A stretch of 16,934 bases of DNA. It comes from CAZADA01 sp964483775 (GTDB taxonomy: Bacteria; Pseudomonadota; Alphaproteobacteria; Caulobacterales; Maricaulaceae). The notes beneath the pieces were generated by a model. That model did not search any database, had not been told where the DNA came from, and saw only the letters and a list, made by a program, of their open reading frames with translations. Position 1 is the first letter of the stretch; each line of letters starts with the position of its first letter. This document shows, in pieces, positions 7,727-15,327 of this stretch. The position numbers and the translations under genes were made by a program. The DNA lies in NCBI GenBank assembly GCA_964483775.1, contig CAZADA010000066.1:1-16934 (forward strand), in the 5' to 3' direction.

Positions 7727-8698
7727 TCACGAAACCACCAGGGCGCCCCGCGCTGTGGCCCCGCGAAGATACTCGTCCCCCGCCTGAGGTCTTTTCCCCT
7801 CACGTTGGACACGGGTCAGTTCCACCGCGCCGCTCCCGCACTGCACAACCATCCGTCCATCGGCGGCGTCCACGAGCGCGCCCGGCGTGGGCGACTGCGG
7901 CGTGGGCGCGTGCTCGGCCTGGGCGCCAACAAACAGCCGACTCGCCAACGCCTTGACCCGTACAGGTCCTTTATCCCCGGCAATCTCAAACCAAGCGCCA
8001 GGAAAAGGGGAAAGCCCGCGAATGTGGCGATCCACATCAGGCGCGGCGCGGGTCCAATCAATCCGCGCCTCGCCCTTCTCGATCTTGTGGGCGTACGTCA
8101 CCCCATCCTCGTCCTGCGGCGTCTCAACGGCCGTGCCCCGTTCAATGGCGGACAGCGCACGCGGCAACAGCTGGGCGCCCACATGAGCAAGCCTGTCATG
8201 AAGACTGCCCGCGGTGTCCTCCGGCCCAATCGCGACCGTTTCGCTCAACACGATCGGTCCGGTGTCCAGCCCCGGCTCCATGCGCATGTTTTTCTTGCGG
8301 GTGTTTGTTGTGCCTTCCTTGATGGCGCGGTGGATCTGAGTCGCTGCCCGCCAACGCGGCAACAACGAGGCATGCACGTTGAAACACCCAAGCCGAGGCG
8401 CATCAAGAATCGCCGGCCGGAGAATCTGGCCATAGGCGACCACAATCGCCGCATCGAGATCCAGCGCAGCAAACGCGGACAGCTCCTCATCGCCCTTCAG
8501 GCTCGTGGGCGTGCGAACCTCAAGACCAAGGCTTTCGGCGAGGTCGTGGACCGGGCTCGGCCGGACCGCTTGGCCGCGCCCGGCTGGTCGCGGCGGTTGG
8601 GAATAGACGGCCGCCACGTCGTGGCCAGCCGCGACAATTTCGGTGAGGCATCCGGTGGCGAACACCGGGGTGCCCATGAACGCAAGGCGCAACGTCAT
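7727..8698 (-). CDS. fmt: Methionyl-tRNA formyltransferase (with unusual central segments)
   Basis: Fmt transfers a formyl group from 10-formyltetrahydrofolate to Met-tRNA(fMet) for translation initiation. The 323-residue product has an N-terminal formyltransferase fold and a C-terminal tRNA-binding domain, typical for the family. The catalytic set is present: Asn107 and His109 in FNVHASLLP and Asp145 in GLDTG. Two normally well-conserved stretches between them differ. The usual RGAAPI after SLLPRW reads R-A-A-T-Q-I (117-122), and the usual T-G-V-T-I-M before RM-x-x-GLDTG reads T-R-K-K-N-M (133-138). Length there is unchanged, so this is not a simple frameshift. ATG 8698 gives the family start MTLRLAFMGTP; an in-frame ATG at 8737 would add 13 unconserved residues. 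No clear Shine-Dalgarno is seen. Confidence 0.93.
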   Translation of the reverse strand: MTLRLAFMGTPVFATGCLTEIVAAGHDVAAVYSQPPRPAGRGQAVRPSPVHDLAESLGLEVRTPTSLKGDEELSAFAALDLDAAIVVAYGQILRPAILDAPRLGCFNVHASLLPRWRAATQIHRAIKEGTTNTRKKNMRMEPGLDTGPIVLSETVAIGPEDTAGSLHDRLAHVGAQLLPRALSAIERGTAVETPQDEDGVTYAHKIEKGEARIDWTRAAPDVDRHIRGLSPFPGAWFEIAGDKGPVRVKALASRLFVGAQAEHAPTPQSPTPGALVDAADGRMVVQCGSGAVELTRVQREGKRPQAGDEYLRGATARGALVVS

Positions 8699-8760
8699 GG
8701 GCGCGGTGTGCGGGAGCTTGACCGAACCGTCAACCATGCACGGCCATGTGGGCTAGGCCA

Positions 8761-9327
8761 TCATCCTGGCAGGCGCGGCGCACGCACCTCGTCGGGACGA
8801 ACCAAAACGCCCACCGCATCGCCCAGCGCAATGTCCCCGCCCTCGCGAACCGCACATGTCACGCCGCCGCGCCACGCCGGAGCCAACGCCTTCAGCAAAC
8901 CCGGATACGCCTCGTCCATGCGTTTGCACGGATAGGTTTGGCCGGTGACCTCCAGGATCACTCGGCCAACCTGCACCACCCCGCCCGGCGCGCGGGGAAG
9001 CTCCACGCCGGCCACCAGCAGATTCGCCCGCCGCGTTGTCCACGGCAGATGGCGCGCCTCGCTAGGCAAAACCTGCAAGGTCGCCGCCCACGCCTCCTCA
9101 GCCATCACGGTAAGGCGTCGTTTGGGGTGTTTCGGTCCGCGGTGATCTCCAGACAAACCGCCCGCAATGGAGATGTGTCCGCGCGCGATCAGCTCCATCG
9201 GCGCGCGTCGTTCGGCTTTGCGCGCGATGCCAACCAAGCGCCCAACCGCGCCCAACGCACGCGCACCCGAACTGGATTGCCCCTGGACATCGCGCGAGGC
9301 GTCATCGGCTTGCGCGCCGCCGCCCAT
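8761..9327 (-). CDS. MOSC-domain protein
   Basis: The 188-residue product matches small stand-alone MOSC proteins, the fold shared with the molybdenum cofactor sulfurase C-terminus. Visible marks are LVGIARKAERRAPMELI (about 31-47), the GGLSGDHRG turn (about 56-64), RRANLLVAGVELP (about 99-111), and the conserved cysteine Cys134 in TGQTYPCKRMDEAYPGL. Such proteins are thought to carry sulfur or to handle molybdenum cofactor or N-hydroxylated substrates; this one's role is unknown. The start is uncertain: ATG 9327 has GAGG at 9335-9338 seven bases upstream, overlapping the def stop. Family similarity begins only near residue 29, where a TTG could also serve. It follows def by nine bases and lies between def and fmt, which are usually adjacent. 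Confidence 0.85.
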   Translation of the reverse strand: MGGGAQADDASRDVQGQSSSGARALGAVGRLVGIARKAERRAPMELIARGHISIAGGLSGDHRGPKHPKRRLTVMAEEAWAATLQVLPSEARHLPWTTRRANLLVAGVELPRAPGGVVQVGRVILEVTGQTYPCKRMDEAYPGLLKALAPAWRGGVTCAVREGGDIALGDAVGVLVRPDEVRAPRLPG

Positions 9328-9334
9328 CCGCTCG

Positions 9335-9338
9335 CCTC
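9335..9338 (-). promoter_or_regulatory. Shine-Dalgarno GAGG for the MOSC gene
   Basis: On the - strand GAGG lies seven bases before the ATG at 9327 and overlaps the stop codon of def (9337-9339). This favours the long form of the MOSC protein over an internal TTG start and suggests coupling to def translation. Confidence 0.5.
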
Positions 9339-9864
9339 AGTCCGCCGCCAAACGTTGCCGCTCAGCCACCAGCTTTTGCACTTTGCGCACAGCGCGTTCC
9401 CGCTTGAGGCGCGACAGATAGTCGATGAACAAAACGCCATCGAGGTGATCAATTTCGTGCTGGACGCACACCGAACACAACCCCTCGGTCCACTCCTCGA
9501 CCGTCTCGCCCTCATAATTCAGATAGCGCACCTTAACCCGGGCGGCCCGCTCCACCGTGTCGTAAACGTCGGGAATGGACAGACAGCCTTCCTCACCGCT
9601 TACCCGCTCCTCGGACTCCTCCACAATCTCCGGATTGACCAGAAACTGCGCCTCACGTGGGCCGTCTTTCTCGCTCAGGTCCATGACGACAACGCGCTTA
9701 TCGACACCGATCTGCGTCGCCGCCAGACCGATCCCCGCTGCGTCATACATGGTCTCCAGCATGTCATCCATCAGCGCGCGGATCTCTTCATCCACGCTCG
9801 CCACCGGTTGCGCCACATCGCGCAATCGCTTGTCCGGCACCTTCAATATGTCACGGATCGCCAT
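9337..9864 (-). CDS. def: Peptide deformylase
   Basis: Def removes the formyl group from the N-terminal methionine of new polypeptides at the ribosome exit; it reverses what Fmt, encoded nearby, adds. The 175-residue product has all three family motifs: motif 1 GIGLAATQ (44-51), motif 2 EGCLS with metal-ligand Cys94, and motif 3 QHEIDH with His136, Glu137 and His140. Cys94 and the two histidines bind the Fe(II) or other metal, and Glu137 is the catalytic acid/base. The N-terminus MAIRDILKVPDKRL matches the family, so ATG 9864 is secure. There is no Shine-Dalgarno, but a good -10 element ends just seven bases before the A of the ATG, which suggests a leaderless message. Confidence 0.97.
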   Translation of the reverse strand: MAIRDILKVPDKRLRDVAQPVASVDEEIRALMDDMLETMYDAAGIGLAATQIGVDKRVVVMDLSEKDGPREAQFLVNPEIVEESEERVSGEEGCLSIPDVYDTVERAARVKVRYLNYEGETVEEWTEGLCSVCVQHEIDHLDGVLFIDYLSRLKRERAVRKVQKLVAERQRLAAD

Positions 9865-9870
9865 ACCAAG

Positions 9871-9899
9871 ATCATAGGCGTCACGGCCCGCTTCAACAA
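9871..9899 (-). promoter_or_regulatory. Candidate sigma-70-type promoter giving leaderless def mRNA
   Basis: Reading the - strand, TTGTTG (9894-9899) is followed by exactly 17 bases and then TATGAT (9871-9876), a five-of-six match to the -10 consensus. The -35 match is weaker. Six bases, CTTGGT, separate the -10 from the ATG, so the expected transcription start falls on or next to the start codon. The missing Shine-Dalgarno fits this. Confidence 0.55.
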
Positions 9900-9954
9900 G
9901 ACAGGTTCCGCCTAACGACGCCCGCGAGCTCCCCGCTTCTCGCCCGCCCGTCGA

Positions 9955-11418
9955 TCATTCCGCCGCGGGCAACGCCCGCCGTTCGACATCGCGCCCAGAC
10001 ACACTCTCTGATGGAGCCTCGCCGCCCCCGTCCGCCGGCGCGGCCAGACGCAAGTCTCGCCCCGCGATCGGACCGCGCGGCGCACTGTCCACCGGGGCGA
10101 GCTCCGGCGCGGTCTTGCCCGTGTCAAAGGCATTAAGGTCGAGGAACTTCCGCGCCCCCGGCATCACCTTGCTTTCAAGCGAACCCACAGCGGCGTTGTA
10201 GCTGCGCACGCCGGCATCCAACGTCTTTCCCAGCTTTTGCATATGTTCGCCAAAGGTCGCCAAACGCTCATAGAGCGCTTTACCCAGCTGGGCGATGTCC
10301 TGGGCGCGACGCGCCGCCTCTTCTTGGCGCCAGCCGAACGCCGCCGCCTTGGCCAGCGCCACCAACGTGGCCGGCGTGACCACGATCACCCGATCGCGGA
10401 CCGCGTCCTGGAAAAGATTGGGGTCGCGCTCGGACGCCGCGGCAAAGAAATTCTCGCCAGGAATGAACATCGCGACAAAGTCTGGGCTTTCCTCAAACCG
10501 GTCCCAATACTTCTTCGACGCCAATTGACGCGCATGGGCCCGAACTTGCTGCGCATGGCGCTGCAAATGCGCTTCGCGCTCGGCATCATCGGCCGCCTCA
10601 ACCGCATCAAGATATGCCTGCATTGGCGTCTTGGCGTCGATCACCAACACGCCTCCACCAGGCAAACGAACGGTGGCGTCAGGGCGCAACAACCGGTCAT
10701 CCTCCCCGCGCACGCCGCGTTCGGTGTGGAAGTCACAATGCGCTGACATGCCCGCCAGCTCTAAGATGTTGCGCAATTGCTCTTCGCCCCAACGCCCGCG
10801 CGTCTTCGGTTGCGCGCGCAAGGCTGTCGCCAGTTTGCCCGTCTCCGCGCGCGTTGCCTCCAGCGCTTCGGCAATGTGACGGATCTGCGCGCCCAGCGCG
10901 GACTGATCGCGCAAACGCGACCGCTCCAACTCTTCTACTTTGCCGCCAAACTTGGCGAAGGTCTCCTCCACCGGCTTCAACAGGCCGCGCAGTTTTTCTT
11001 CATTCGCCTTCAAATCGCCCTGCGAGGCGGCGTGTTGCTTGGCCAGCGTCTCCCCCGCCAACTTCAAGAACGACTCCTGACTTTGCGACAACGCCTGTTG
11101 CGCCAATTGGTTGAACCGCGCTTCCACCTCGGTGCGCATGGCCGTCAACGCCTCACGTTCGCGCACAAACGCGGCCTCGCGCTCCGACAACTGCGCCGCT
11201 TGGGCCTGCGCCTCCGACAAGCGTTCGCGAACGCTGGCAAGCTCCTGGGTCAGTTCCTCAGCCCGTCCAGCCGGGCCAACAAGCGTTTGCGCCTCAGCCT
11301 GGGCGGCCGCCAGCGCCGCCTCGGCGCCAGAACGCCGCTGCATCTCCTCGCGCAGCCGCCATGCGCAGAAGCCCAACGCAACCAGACACATCAGCAGCAA
11401 TGCAACGCTCACATCCAC
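9955..11418 (-). CDS. rmuC: DNA recombination protein RmuC
   Basis: RmuC limits certain DNA inversions and rearrangements and contains a nuclease-like fold. The 487-residue product starts with one membrane segment (about 4-20), then a long Ala/Glu/Gln-rich coiled coil (about 25-190), then the RmuC domain (about 205-430). Conserved pieces are RGRWGEEQLRNILE (207-220), VIDAKTP with Asp261 and Lys263, FIPGENFFAAA (318-328), and TPATLVALAKAAAFGW (348-363). The last 50 residues are low-complexity and poorly conserved. The start is GTG 11418, selected because a strong GGAGGT lies five bases upstream and because it gives the expected N-terminal anchor. It follows recR after an AT-rich 72-base gap. 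def begins 90 bases downstream and has its own likely promoter. Confidence 0.95.
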   Translation of the reverse strand: MDVSVALLLMCLVALGFCAWRLREEMQRRSGAEAALAAAQAEAQTLVGPAGRAEELTQELASVRERLSEAQAQAAQLSEREAAFVREREALTAMRTEVEARFNQLAQQALSQSQESFLKLAGETLAKQHAASQGDLKANEEKLRGLLKPVEETFAKFGGKVEELERSRLRDQSALGAQIRHIAEALEATRAETGKLATALRAQPKTRGRWGEEQLRNILELAGMSAHCDFHTERGVRGEDDRLLRPDATVRLPGGGVLVIDAKTPMQAYLDAVEAADDAEREAHLQRHAQQVRAHARQLASKKYWDRFEESPDFVAMFIPGENFFAAASERDPNLFQDAVRDRVIVVTPATLVALAKAAAFGWRQEEAARRAQDIAQLGKALYERLATFGEHMQKLGKTLDAGVRSYNAAVGSLESKVMPGARKFLDLNAFDTGKTAPELAPVDSAPRGPIAGRDLRLAAPADGGGEAPSESVSGRDVERRALPAAE

Positions 11419-11423
11419 AGCGC

Positions 11424-11429
11424 ACCTCC
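11424..11429 (-). promoter_or_regulatory. Strong Shine-Dalgarno GGAGGT for rmuC
   Basis: GGAGGT on the - strand ends five bases before the GTG at 11418. It is the best ribosome-binding site in the window and decides the non-ATG start of rmuC. Confidence 0.75.
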
Positions 11430-11454
11430 AATGAACATCACTTGACTACACCGA

Positions 11455-11469
11455 GAACAAAAACAAAAC
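11455..11469 (-). promoter_or_regulatory. Possible degenerate LexA (SOS) box before rmuC
   Basis: The - strand reads GTTT, seven T-rich bases, then GTTC. The known alphaproteobacterial LexA site is GTTC-N7-GTTC, so this matches seven of the eight fixed bases and has the correct spacing. It lies about 36 bases before the rmuC start in an AT-rich gap. The surrounding run of T with single G and C makes chance similarity quite possible. Confidence 0.3.
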
Positions 11470-11490
11470 AAGGGTAAACATAAAATGAAT

Positions 11491-12093
11491 CTAGGCGGGT
11501 CGCCGACTGGCCAACGCCGCTGATAACGTGCCTTCATCAAGGTAAGTGAGCTCACCGCCCACCGGCACCCCACGCGCGATCGAGGAGACCGCGACACCCG
11601 CCGTCTTCAACTGCTCGGCCAGATAGTGCGCCGTCGCCGCGCCATCGACCGTAGCGCCCAGGGCCAACACCACCTCGCGCACCGCGTCCTCACGCGCACG
11701 CGCCATGAGCGTTCCAATGCGCAGATCCTCAGGCCCCGCCCCGTCAAGCGCCGACAAAACACCGCCCAACACATGGTACCGCCCGGCGAACACCTTCGCC
11801 CGCTCAAGCGCCCACACATCGCTGACGTCTTCGACGACACAAATCACCGAAGGATCACGCCGTTCATCACGGCAAATCGAACACGGATCGACACCATCAA
11901 GCAGGCCGCAAATGCTGCAGGCGGTCACCCCTTCAAGCGCCTCGCCAAGCGCATCGGCCAGCGGCGCCATCACCGAGTCGCGATGCTTGAGCAAATACAG
12001 AGCCGCCCGCTGCGCCGAACGCGGACCAAGCCCGGGCAGGCGCGCCAACAGCCGGATGAGGGCATCCAAGGAAGAGGGTCGATGATCAGCCAT
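11491..12093 (-). CDS. recR: Recombination protein RecR
   Basis: RecR works with RecO and RecF to load RecA onto SSB-coated DNA at gaps. The 200-residue product is typical: an N-terminal helix-hairpin-helix region with LPGLGPRSAQRAALYLL (19-35), a four-cysteine zinc finger with Cys59, Cys62, Cys71 and Cys74, and a Toprim domain (about 82-175) starting with VICVVEDVSDVWALER. The C-terminal part keeps the RGVPVGGELTYLDEGTL segment. ATG 12093 matches the family start; an in-frame ATG at 12135 would add 14 unconserved residues. GATAAT lies 10 bases before the ATG and may be a -10 element, which would give a very short leader. The common dnaX and YbaB-family neighbours are absent here; the upstream gene is HMG-CoA lyase. 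Confidence 0.97.
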   Translation of the reverse strand: MADHRPSSLDALIRLLARLPGLGPRSAQRAALYLLKHRDSVMAPLADALGEALEGVTACSICGLLDGVDPCSICRDERRDPSVICVVEDVSDVWALERAKVFAGRYHVLGGVLSALDGAGPEDLRIGTLMARAREDAVREVVLALGATVDGAATAHYLAEQLKTAGVAVSSIARGVPVGGELTYLDEGTLSAALASRRPA

Positions 12094-12103
12094 GGTGTTC
12101 CCG

Positions 12104-12109
12104 ATTATC
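12104..12109 (-). promoter_or_regulatory. Possible -10 element GATAAT before recR
   Basis: GATAAT on the - strand matches five of six -10 consensus bases and sits 10 bases before the recR ATG, so a transcript would have a leader of only about three bases. No good -35 is seen at the right spacing, and no Shine-Dalgarno is present. Confidence 0.3.
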
Positions 12110-12156
12110 GGCGCAGATTCGCCGCGCCGCGCCAATCGAGACGACCCGTAACGGCG

Positions 12157-13071
12157 CTAGGCCGACCGCTCGGCCGAACGTTTCGTCAACAACGCCCGCG
12201 CCACTTTCGATCCGGGCGTGCGCGACAGCTGTCCAGCGATCCATTCGCTCACCGAAACCAAAGCGTCCAAATCAACCCCGGTTTTCGCGCCCATGCCATG
12301 GAGCATGTAGACCACGTCCTCGCTGGCCGCGTTGCCCGCAGCGCCGGGCGCATACGGACACCCGCCAAGCCCGGACACCGACGCATCGACGACCCGCGCG
12401 CCCTCGTCAAAGCAGGCATAAAGATTGGCCAGCGCCTGGCCATAGGTGTCGTGAAAATGGCACGCCAGGCGACTGGCCGGAATGCCGCCGGCCACGGCCT
12501 TAAACATGGCGCGCGCCAAGTCCGGCGTGCCCACGCCAATGGTGTCGCCCAGTGAGATTTCAAAGCAGCCCAACGCGTAGAGCTCCTCGGCCACCGCCAC
12601 GACCCGCGCCAGCGGCACCAAACCCTCATAGGGGCAGCCCAGCACGCAACTGACATAGCCCCGCACGGCCACCCCATCGTCGCGCGCGGCCGCTAAGATC
12701 GGCTTGAACCGCTCAATGCTCTCAGTGATCGATGCGTTGGTGTTCTTTTGGCTGAACGTTTCCGACGCCGCCGCAAACACCGCGACTTCAGCGGCGCCGC
12801 ACGCCCGCGCCGCCTCATAGCCCTTCATGTTCGGCGTCAGCACCGGGTAACGCACACCCTCGCGCGGCGTCGTGCGCGCCAGGACTTGGTCGGTATCGGC
12901 CATCTGCGGCACCCATTTGGGCGACACAAACGCCCCAGCCTCAATCACCGACAGCCCCGCGCTCGCCAAACGGTCGATCAGCTGGGCCCGCATGGGGACC
13001 GTAACGGGCGCCGACTCGTTTTGCAGACCATCACGCGGCCCAACTTCAACAAGCGTTACGAAGTCCGTCAT
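12157..13071 (-). CDS. mvaB: Hydroxymethylglutaryl-CoA lyase
   Basis: This enzyme cleaves 3-hydroxy-3-methylglutaryl-CoA to acetyl-CoA and acetoacetate, the last step of leucine breakdown. The 304-residue product has the family start VEVGPRDGLQNE (8-19) with the metal-binding Asp13, FVSPKWVPQMAD (48-59), metal ligands His205 and His207 in HFHDTYGQ, and the signature loop GGCPYAPGAAGN with the active-site cysteine Cys238. It is a TIM-barrel, cytoplasmic enzyme of normal length. ATG 13071 is the family start. The gene lies downstream of mccA on the same strand after 192 bases, as in liu-type leucine and isovalerate clusters. The symbol mvaB is commonly used for bacterial HMG-CoA lyase; liuE is an alternative name. 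Confidence 0.95.
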   Translation of the reverse strand: MTDFVTLVEVGPRDGLQNESAPVTVPMRAQLIDRLASAGLSVIEAGAFVSPKWVPQMADTDQVLARTTPREGVRYPVLTPNMKGYEAARACGAAEVAVFAAASETFSQKNTNASITESIERFKPILAAARDDGVAVRGYVSCVLGCPYEGLVPLARVVAVAEELYALGCFEISLGDTIGVGTPDLARAMFKAVAGGIPASRLACHFHDTYGQALANLYACFDEGARVVDASVSGLGGCPYAPGAAGNAASEDVVYMLHGMGAKTGVDLDALVSVSEWIAGQLSRTPGSKVARALLTKRSAERSA

Positions 13072-13263
13072 CGTCTTCGCCCCCGATCGGCAAGTCCATC
13101 AACCTGCGACACCGTTCGCAACAGCGCACGGAACATAACCCAGGCCGGAGCCGCTGAACCGGCCGTGAACGCCGACCCCGGATCGCGTACGCACTGAGGT
13201 AACATCACGCCCATGGCAGGGCCAACTGGGGAAAACCGCAAGGAGGCGCCAGTCCGACGACTC
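13072..13263. other. Intergenic stretch between mccA and mvaB
   Basis: This 192-base gap is the longest in the window. I see no clear hairpin with a T run and no strong promoter. On the - strand a 48-codon open frame (13068-13214) starts at an ATG without a Shine-Dalgarno and ends in an ATGA overlap with the mvaB start. It is listed as a weak possibility in the findings. Confidence 0.5.
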
Positions 13264-15321
13264 TCACGCCTCTGACTCGGCCGCCTCCGCATCAGCATCG
13301 AGTGCGGCAAGCACGTCGCCTTCTTTCACCTGATCCCCGGCGTCAAAATGGATGCTCGCCACGACGCCGGCCGCGGGAGCCACAATCGCGTGCTCCATTT
13401 TCATCGCCTCCAGAGTGAGCAATGTGTCACCGGGAGACACCGATTGTCCGGTTTTGACCGCCACGCTGGTGATCACGCCAGGCATCGGCGCGGTCAGCGA
13501 GCCGCCGGCCGCCATGTGATCGCCATCCGAGGCGTGCGGGTCGGGGCGCGGGTAGGTCCAGGAATGCGCGCCAATCCAAAGGGTTATGGCCTGATCTGTC
13601 ACGAAAATATCGACAACGCGCACCACGCCGTCATGTTCAATCCGAAGCCCTCCGCCGGTTTGGCGCCCGTCTTGAATGACTGAGACCAGCGCCTCATGCG
13701 TCGCCCCCTTTTGCATGAGGCGCGCCCTCTCTTCGTTCCAACTCAAGCGCAGAAGCGCCTGCTTTTCGTCGATGATGAGATCGATGCGTTCACTCGGCTC
13801 AGCGTTGAGCCGAAAGCCCGACAGCGACGTCCACGGCCCGCGATTGTGCGCGCTGTCCAACGCCTTCGCCCGCTCCGCCAACGACACCGCACACGCCGCC
13901 GCGATCAATGGCACCGGTCCGTAGTCCGGCTTGGCGAACAGATCCTCGCGGTGATCATCAATGAAGTGGGTCGACAGCTCGCCGGCGACAAAGGCCGGGT
14001 GCGTGACAATGGCGTGCAAAAACGCCGCATTGGTGGTCACGCCCGAAATGCGGATCTGCTCCAGCGCGCCGCCAAGTTCGCGGCAGGCCGCCTCGCGCGT
14101 GGGCCCTGTGGCGATGATCTTGGCGATCATCGGGTCGTAGTTAGGCGTGACCTCCTGGCCTTCTTCCACGCCGGTATCGACGCGTAACACGTCGGCAATC
14201 TCGGTGGACAAAGTCAGCTTGTCCAAGTGTCCCGTCGAGGGCAGGAAACCGGCTTCGGCGTTTTCAGCGTACAGTCGCGCCTCGAGCGAGTGCGGCCGCG
14301 AGTCCGCGTCTTGCATCCCATCGTCGATCTGCTGTTGAGACAATCTCGTCACCCCGCCGAACGCCACGCGCAATTGCTCCTCGACAAGATCAACGCCGTG
14401 GATCTCCTCGGTCACTGGGTGTTCGACCTGAAGGCGGGTGTTCATCTCCATGAAGTACACCGCGTCGTCTTCAGGCGCAGCGGGGTCATAGAGGAACTCC
14501 ACCGTGCCGGCCGAGACATAGTCCACCGCCCTACCGGCCTTGAGCGCGGCCTCGTGCAGGCGCGCGCGCACTGTATCGGGCAGGTCCGGCGCAGGAGCCT
14601 CCTCGACCACTTTTTGGTGACGGCGCTGCACCGAACAATCGCGATCCCACAGATGCACCAAAGCGCCATGTGTATCGCCAAGCAATTGCACTTCGACATG
14701 GCGTGGGCGACGCACGAATTTCTCAACCAGGAAACGATCATCGCCAAACGAATTCATCGCCTCGCGCTGAGCCGCTTCAAGCGCCGCCTTGACGTCTTTC
14801 GCCTTCTCGACAAGGCGCATCCCCTTGCCCCCGCCCCCGGCCACGGCTTTGAACAACACCGGAAAGCCGATGCGCTCGGCTTCAGCCTTGAACGTCGCCA
14901 GCGTTTGGTCCTCGCCGTCATAGCCAGGCAGCACCGGCACCCCAGCCTCGCGCATCATCTGTTTGGCGGCCGCTTTGTCGCCCATGGCGCGGATCGTGTC
15001 AGGCTTGGGGCCGATGAAGACGATATCATGGGCCGCGCACGCGTCAGCAAAGTCGGCGTTCTCCGACAAAAACCCATAGCCTGGATGGATCGCCTCAGCG
15101 CCCGTGCGCCGAGCCGCATTGATGACGGCGTCGATCACCAGATAGCTTTCGCTGGCTGGTGCTGGACCGATGAACACCGCCTCGTCACAGGCCTTCACGT
15201 GCATTGCGAGCCGGTCAGCTTCAGAGAACACCGCCACCGTGCGCACGCCCATGCGCTTGGCCGTGCGCGCCACGCGCACCGCGATTTCCCCGCGATTGGC
15301 GATCAAAATTTTGGCGAACAT
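13264..15321 (-). CDS. mccA: 3-methylcrotonyl-CoA carboxylase biotin-containing alpha subunit
   Basis: The subunit carboxylates its own biotin using ATP and bicarbonate and passes the carboxyl group to MccB, which converts 3-methylcrotonyl-CoA to 3-methylglutaconyl-CoA in leucine degradation. The 685 residues comprise the biotin carboxylase N-domain (KILIANRGEIAVRVART), an ATP-grasp domain with GGGGKGMR, the catalytic segment FMEMNTRLQVEHPVTE, a middle BT-type linker region, and a biotinyl domain with EAMKMEH, biotin on Lys641. A short Ala/Glu tail follows. Other acyl-CoA carboxylases share this layout; MCC is favoured by mccB and HMG-CoA lyase on either side. ATG 15321 is chosen over ATG 15327 because GAGG sits seven bases before it and because MFAKILIANRGE is the usual start. 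Confidence 0.93.
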   Translation of the reverse strand: MFAKILIANRGEIAVRVARTAKRMGVRTVAVFSEADRLAMHVKACDEAVFIGPAPASESYLVIDAVINAARRTGAEAIHPGYGFLSENADFADACAAHDIVFIGPKPDTIRAMGDKAAAKQMMREAGVPVLPGYDGEDQTLATFKAEAERIGFPVLFKAVAGGGGKGMRLVEKAKDVKAALEAAQREAMNSFGDDRFLVEKFVRRPRHVEVQLLGDTHGALVHLWDRDCSVQRRHQKVVEEAPAPDLPDTVRARLHEAALKAGRAVDYVSAGTVEFLYDPAAPEDDAVYFMEMNTRLQVEHPVTEEIHGVDLVEEQLRVAFGGVTRLSQQQIDDGMQDADSRPHSLEARLYAENAEAGFLPSTGHLDKLTLSTEIADVLRVDTGVEEGQEVTPNYDPMIAKIIATGPTREAACRELGGALEQIRISGVTTNAAFLHAIVTHPAFVAGELSTHFIDDHREDLFAKPDYGPVPLIAAACAVSLAERAKALDSAHNRGPWTSLSGFRLNAEPSERIDLIIDEKQALLRLSWNEERARLMQKGATHEALVSVIQDGRQTGGGLRIEHDGVVRVVDIFVTDQAITLWIGAHSWTYPRPDPHASDGDHMAAGGSLTAPMPGVITSVAVKTGQSVSPGDTLLTLEAMKMEHAIVAPAAGVVASIHFDAGDQVKEGDVLAALDADAEAAESEA

Positions 15322-15327
15322 GGGCAT

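Noticed and set aside
8746..9915. 389-codon + strand open frame opposite the MOSC and def genes
   Set aside because: It is antisense to two genes with clear motifs and has the Arg/His/Pro-rich composition of a shadow frame.
11432..11458. Two GTTC half-sites on the - strand upstream of rmuC (near 11433 and 11455) as a LexA box
   Set aside because: They are separated by 18 bases, not the 7 required for the alphaproteobacterial LexA site. The overlapping N7 element at 11455-11469 is the better candidate and is reported instead.
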